DNA from: CAZJRB01 sp964547995
GTDB lineage: Bacteria; Planctomycetota; Planctomycetia; Pirellulales; Thermoguttaceae
Length of the DNA: 9,939 bases
Assembly (NCBI GenBank): GCA_964547995.1
Contig: CAZJRB010000176.1
Span: forward strand, 1-9,939
Reading direction: 5' to 3'
The notes under the pieces are model-generated. The model was not told where the DNA came from. It was given only the letters and a program-made list of their open reading frames with translations, and ran no database searches. The position numbers and the translations under genes were made by a program. This document shows positions 7,240 to 9,939 of this stretch, piece by piece (the stretch's first letter is position 1; each line of letters starts with the position of its first letter).

Positions 7240-7265
7240 CCCTGGCACGCAGTGCCGGGGCTTTT
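7240..7265 (+). terminator. Rho-independent terminator for the plus-strand gene
   Basis: A nine-pair stem (7240-7248 with 7252-7260, including one T-G wobble at 7243/7257) around loop GCA is followed on the plus strand by CTTTTGCTCT. It would end the transcript of the beta-propeller/SHD1 gene. It is an inverted, slightly diverged copy of the hairpin at 7163-7187. Confidence 0.7.
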
Positions 7266-7317
7266 GCTCTCGACCCTCGACTCGTGTGGCATGTTATTCC
7301 CAGGGCCTTGCCTTAGC

Positions 7318-7728
7318 TTAGTTCTTTCGGCGATTTTCTTCGGTTGCGTCTTCGGCTTCATTCTCGGTCTTCTGGCGGGCATCCTCTTCCGCCCGGGCGA
7401 TTTCGAGCCGGGAGAGCCCTGTGAAGGAATCGATTCCGGCCAGTGCGTTCTTCGCGGCGTGTTTCTCCGCGCCCTTGGTGGTGGGTTTCGAGGCCGCTTT
7501 CTCCGGTTCCGGCTCCGGTTTGTCGACCACTTTGACGTAATCCAGCTCGACGTCGTGCCGGCTTTTGTCGGCGCCCTCGAACTGGATCAGGGCGCGGCCG
7601 TTCATGTTGATCGTTTTCACCCGGCCGACACGGTTGCGCAACTGGGCCATCTCGGGCGGGCCTCCCTCGACGATCACGTACTGGTCGGTGTACTCTTGTT
7701 GGAGCTGTTCGATTCGTTCGCGGAGCAT
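7318..7728 (-). CDS. Small KOW/SH3-like protein downstream of prfB, function unknown
   Basis: This encodes 136 residues from the ATG at 7728, chosen because AAGGAG (7738-7733) lies four bases upstream. An in-frame ATG at 7746, one base after the prfB stop, would add six residues but has no clear ribosome-binding site. Residues ~1-15 are helical (MLRERIEQLQQEY). Residues ~15-70 are a small beta unit with GRVKTINMNGRALIQFEG and a DVELDYVKVVDKP end, which resembles a KOW/SH3-like barrel. The rest is a charged, disordered tail with a short GLSRLEIARAEE motif. I recall similar proteins as conserved in planctomycetes, without an assigned function. It is probably translated from the prfB transcript, since the gap is 19 bases and no promoter or terminator lies between. 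RNA or ribosome binding would suit a KOW-like fold but is inference. Confidence 0.75.
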   Translation of the reverse strand: MLRERIEQLQQEYTDQYVIVEGGPPEMAQLRNRVGRVKTINMNGRALIQFEGADKSRHDVELDYVKVVDKPEPEPEKAASKPTTKGAEKHAAKNALAGIDSFTGLSRLEIARAEEDARQKTENEAEDATEENRRKN

Positions 7729-7747
7729 GGTTCTCCTTGTTGTCATT

Positions 7748-8846
7748 TTACTTCTTCTTGGCGCGGAACTGCAAGTAGGCGTCGAGGAATTCCTGGATGT
7801 CGCCGTCGAGCACGCGGTGGAAACTGCCGATGAGGTAACCGGTCCGAGCGTCCTTCACTCGCTGATCCGGGTGCAGGAAGTAGTTGCGGATCTGGGATCC
7901 GAATCCGACCTTCGGCTTCTCGTCATACTTGGCGGCCTGTTCGGCCTCGCGTTTTTCCTCTTCCATGCGGGCGAGCCGGGCACGGAGCATCTTCAGCGCA
8001 GTTGCCCGGTTCTTGTGCTGGCTGCGCTCGTTCTGGCATTGCACGACGGTGTTGGTGGGCAAGTGCGTCAACCGGATCGCGCTGGAGGTCTTGTTGACGT
8101 GCTGCCCCCCGGCCCCGCTTGCGCGGAAGATGTCTTCGCGGATGTCCTCGTCGCGGAGTTCGATCTCGATTTCGTCGGAGACTTCGGGTGAAACGTCGAC
8201 GGAGGCAAAACTGGTCTGGCGTTTGCCTTCGGCGTTGAACGGGCTGATGCGGACCAGCCGGTGCATGCCGGTTTCGCCCTTGAGATAGCCGTAGGCCATC
8301 GGGCCGCGGACGGCGATTGTGGCACTGTTGATGCCGGCCTCCTCGTTGTCCTGGCGGTCGAGCAGATCGGTTTGGTACTCGGCATCGCGGGCCCAGTTGA
8401 GATACATGCGCAGGAGCATCTCGGCCCAGTCGTTGGCGTCGGTGCCCCCGTCGCGGGCGTTGATGGTCACAATGGCGTTGTTCGGATCGAGCGGGCCGTC
8501 GAGCAGGGCTTTCGTCTCGAGTTCGTCGAGGTCCTTTTCGAGCCGGGCAAGGGCGCCGGGCGCCTCGGCGGCGAAATCCGCGTCCTCGCCGGCCATCTCG
8601 ATCATCGCCGCAAGGTCGTCGGCCGCGGCGACGGCGTCGTCGAGCGGTTTGAGGATTGCCTTGAGCGATTTGAGTCTGCCGACGACTTCCCGGGCGGCTT
8701 GTTGATTGCTCCAGAAGTCGGCAGCGCCCATCTGCCGTTCGATTTCCGCCGCTTGTGACTGCTTGTCGGCGTAGTCAAAGAGAGTCCCGTAACTGGAGAA
8801 TCCGCTTCTGGATGACCTCGGCACGGTCGGTGAATTCCTTGTCCAT
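7748..8846 (-). CDS. prfB: Peptide chain release factor 2, with programmed +1 frameshift
   Basis: RF2 reads UGA and UAA stop codons and triggers peptide release on the ribosome. Translation starts at the ATG at 8846, with AAGGGA (8859-8854) seven bases upstream, and runs 23 codons (MDKEFTDRAEV to RDSL) to an in-frame TGA at 8777-8775 within CTT TGA C. A +1 shift there continues at GAC (8776-8774) as DYADKQSQAAEIERQM to the TAA at 7750-7748. The joined protein is 365 residues, the same length as Escherichia coli RF2. It contains the stop-recognition tripeptide SPF (201-203) and the peptidyl-hydrolysis GGQ (246-248). The downstream frame has a GTG at 8824 giving a protein beginning MPRSSRSGF, which is an artefact of ignoring the shift. 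Low RF2 slows UGA decoding and favours the shift: autoregulation, established for this family. Confidence 0.96.
8774..8789 (-). promoter_or_regulatory. prfB +1 programmed ribosomal frameshift site
   Basis: Read on the minus strand, CTT (8780-8778), TGA (8777-8775) and C (8774) form the canonical RF2 slippery heptamer. The internal Shine-Dalgarno-like stimulator, AGGGGG in E. coli three bases before CTT, is here CGGGAC (8789-8784). It keeps only a GGG core and is probably weaker. Confidence 0.93.
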
Positions 8847-8889
8847 GATGGGTTCCCTTTTCAAGGAGGGGAAATAGCAGTCTACTGGA

Positions 8890-8918
8890 ATGATAAGTGT
8901 AAAGTGCGGATTTGGCAA
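8890..8918 (-). promoter_or_regulatory. Putative sigma70-type promoter of prfB
   Basis: On the minus strand, TTGCCA (8918-8913), a 17-base spacer and TATCAT (8895-8890). Transcription would start near 8883, about 37 bases before the ATG at 8846. It lies after the terminator of the upstream gene, so prfB should be transcribed independently of it. Confidence 0.6.
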
Positions 8919-9030
8919 CCCCGGCCCGCTGGGCCGCTATTGCTCCACCTCCGGCCGGTGCGCGTTTTCGATAATCACACGGCCTCCGTGTCGGGGCCGG
9001 TGGTATTGCGGCGGCTACCGATGGCCACGA

Positions 9031-9060
9031 GAAACGGGCGCCGGAAGTCTCCGGCGCCCG
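9031..9060 (-). terminator. Terminator of the repeat-protein gene
   Basis: CGGGCGCCGGA (9035-9045) and TCCGGCGCCCG (9050-9060) make a perfect 11-bp stem with a four-base loop. On the minus strand it is followed by TTTCTCG, a short T-run. It begins 29 bases after the stop codon of the repeat-protein gene. Confidence 0.75.
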
Positions 9061-9088
9061 AGTTGTGTCGGATCGACGCTGTCAATCG

Positions 9089-9939
9089 CTACGGTTCAGC
9101 TTCAAAAGGGCTGCCCGCAGGAGCCGCACCGCCGGCCGGGGCCGCAGGAGCAGCAGCACCGCCGCCGGGAACTGCAAATGGATCGGCGCCACCCGGGGCC
9201 GGAGCACCGCCGGCTGCCGGGGCCGCAGGAGCCGCACCGCCGGCCGGGGCCGCAGGAGCAGCAGCACCACCGCCGGGAACTGCAAATGGATCGGCGCCAC
9301 CCGGGGCCGGAGCACCGCCGGCTGCCGGGGCCGCAGGAGCCGCACCGCCGGCCGGGGCCGCAGGAGCAGCAGCACCACCGCCGGGAACTGCAAATGGATC
9401 GGCGCCACCCGGGGCCGGAGCACCGCCGGCTGCCGGGGCCGCAGGAGCCGCACCGCCGGCCGGGGCCGCAGGAGCAGCAGCACCGCCGCCGGGAACCGCA
9501 AATGGATCGGCGCCACCGGGGGCCGGAGCACCGCCGGCTGCCGGGGCCGCGGGAGCCGCACCGCCGGCCGGGGCCGCAGGAGCAGCAGCACCGCCGCCGG
9601 GAACTGCAAATGGATCGGCGCCACCCGGGGCCGGAGCACCGCCGGCTGCCGGGGCCGCGGGAGCCGCACCGCCGGCCGGGGCCGCAGGAGCAGCAGCACC
9701 GCCGCCGGGAACCGCAAATGGATCGGCGCCACCCGGGGCCGGAGCACCGCCGGCTGCCGGGGCCGCAGGAGCCGCACCGCCGGCCGGGGCCGCAGGAGCA
9801 GCAGCACCACCACCGGGAACCGCAAACGGATCGGCACCGGGTTCAGGGGCCCCACCGCCAACTGCCGGAGTTGCGGGGGCTGCGTCACCAGCCGGGGCGG
9901 CAGGAGCAGCACCGCCGCCGGGAACCGCAAACGGATCGG
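9089..9939 (-). CDS. C-terminal part of an Ala/Pro/Gly-rich 36-residue repeat protein (start outside window)
   Basis: About 282 residues are visible; the N-terminus lies beyond the right edge. The frame runs through codons whose first base is at 9937, 9934 and so on, ending at TAG (9091-9089). It reads as 36-residue units, each with DPFAVPGGG followed by Ala/Pro/Gly-rich stretches (AAAPAAPAGGAAPAAPAAGG, then APAPGGA). It closes with AGSPFEAEP. The base changes I noted among the near-identical copies fall at third positions and are silent in this frame, which strongly supports it. The alternative open frame at 9082-9930, beginning at TTG and rich in LLLRPRPAV, is spurious: the same changes swap Arg and Gln there. 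The visible part is disordered low complexity, perhaps a linker, stalk or wall-spanning tail. The function cannot be judged without the N-terminal part. Confidence 0.85.
   Translation of the reverse strand, partial: DPFAVPGGGAAPAAPAGDAAPATPAVGGGAPEPGADPFAVPGGGAAAPAAPAGGAAPAAPAAGGAPAPGGADPFAVPGGGAAAPAAPAGGAAPAAPAAGGAPAPGGADPFAVPGGGAAAPAAPAGGAAPAAPAAGGAPAPGGADPFAVPGGGAAAPAAPAGGAAPAAPAAGGAPAPGGADPFAVPGGGAAAPAAPAGGAAPAAPAAGGAPAPGGADPFAVPGGGAAAPAAPAGGAAPAAPAAGGAPAPGGADPFAVPGGGAAAPAAPAGGAAPAGSPFEAEP
9115..9939. repeat. 108-bp in-phase tandem repeat array
   Basis: The landmark AAATGG or AAACGG recurs at 9176, 9284, 9392, 9500, 9608, 9716 and 9824, exactly 108 bases apart, then at 9929 after 105 bases. 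The left six landmarks sit in almost identical copies. The rightmost complete unit (about 9825-9929) is clearly diverged and one codon shorter. The array continues past the window edge. Confidence 0.95.

Noticed and set aside
5299..7248. 649-codon open frame on the minus strand opposite the propeller/SHD1 gene
   Set aside because: Same reasoning: the plus strand carries a signal peptide and an SHD1 domain. The antisense product is low-complexity Arg/Gln/Val and runs across the terminator hairpin at 7163-7187.
7748..8824. RF2 starting at the GTG at 8824
   Set aside because: Its first residues do not resemble RF2. The leader frame from 8846 plus a +1 shift at CTTTGAC gives the family-typical N-terminus and length.
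9115..9939. CRISPR-like array
   Set aside because: Repeats are 108 bp, contiguous, codon-phased and without unique spacers; this is a coding tandem repeat.

Overview
The window looks like chromosomal DNA from a planctomycete, probably Pirellulales-like. This is inferred from the high GC content, a BBP7-like outer-membrane barrel, a C-terminal SHD1 domain, a GH32 enzyme with DUF4980-like N-terminal architecture, many secreted proteins of unknown role, and short palindromic intergenic words. I cannot assign a genus.

Layout, left to right. Bases 1-428 carry no convincing gene. They hold a 9-bp-stem hairpin and a 196-bp AT-richer element bounded by 30-nt inverted repeats. Bases 429-1460 (+) encode a secreted BBP7-like beta-barrel whose mature N-terminus has 15 cysteines in 23 residues. 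A near-consensus sigma70-type promoter (1587-1615) precedes a GTG-started GH32 beta-fructosidase (1735-3936, +) with all three catalytic acidic residues. Then come a small secreted protein of unknown function (4155-4760, +) and, behind its own promoter, a secreted beta-propeller/SHD1 protein (5104-7101, +).

Two related terminator hairpins in opposite orientation (7163-7265) separate this plus-strand block from a minus-strand block. The minus-strand block, read right to left, starts with the C-terminal part of a protein built from 36-residue Ala/Pro/Gly repeats (108-bp tandem array, 9089 to the window edge) and its terminator. Next is prfB (RF2) with its own promoter and a +1 programmed frameshift at CTT TGA C, so the true start is 8846. 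A small KOW/SH3-like protein follows, probably co-transcribed.

The plus-strand genes look like independent envelope or secreted units. Only the prfB pair looks like an operon. I found no defence, phage or CRISPR system. The most notable items are the prfB recoding site, the in-phase 108-bp array (whose apparent long ORF in another frame is spurious), the mirrored terminator pair, the inverted-repeat element and the poly-cysteine segment.
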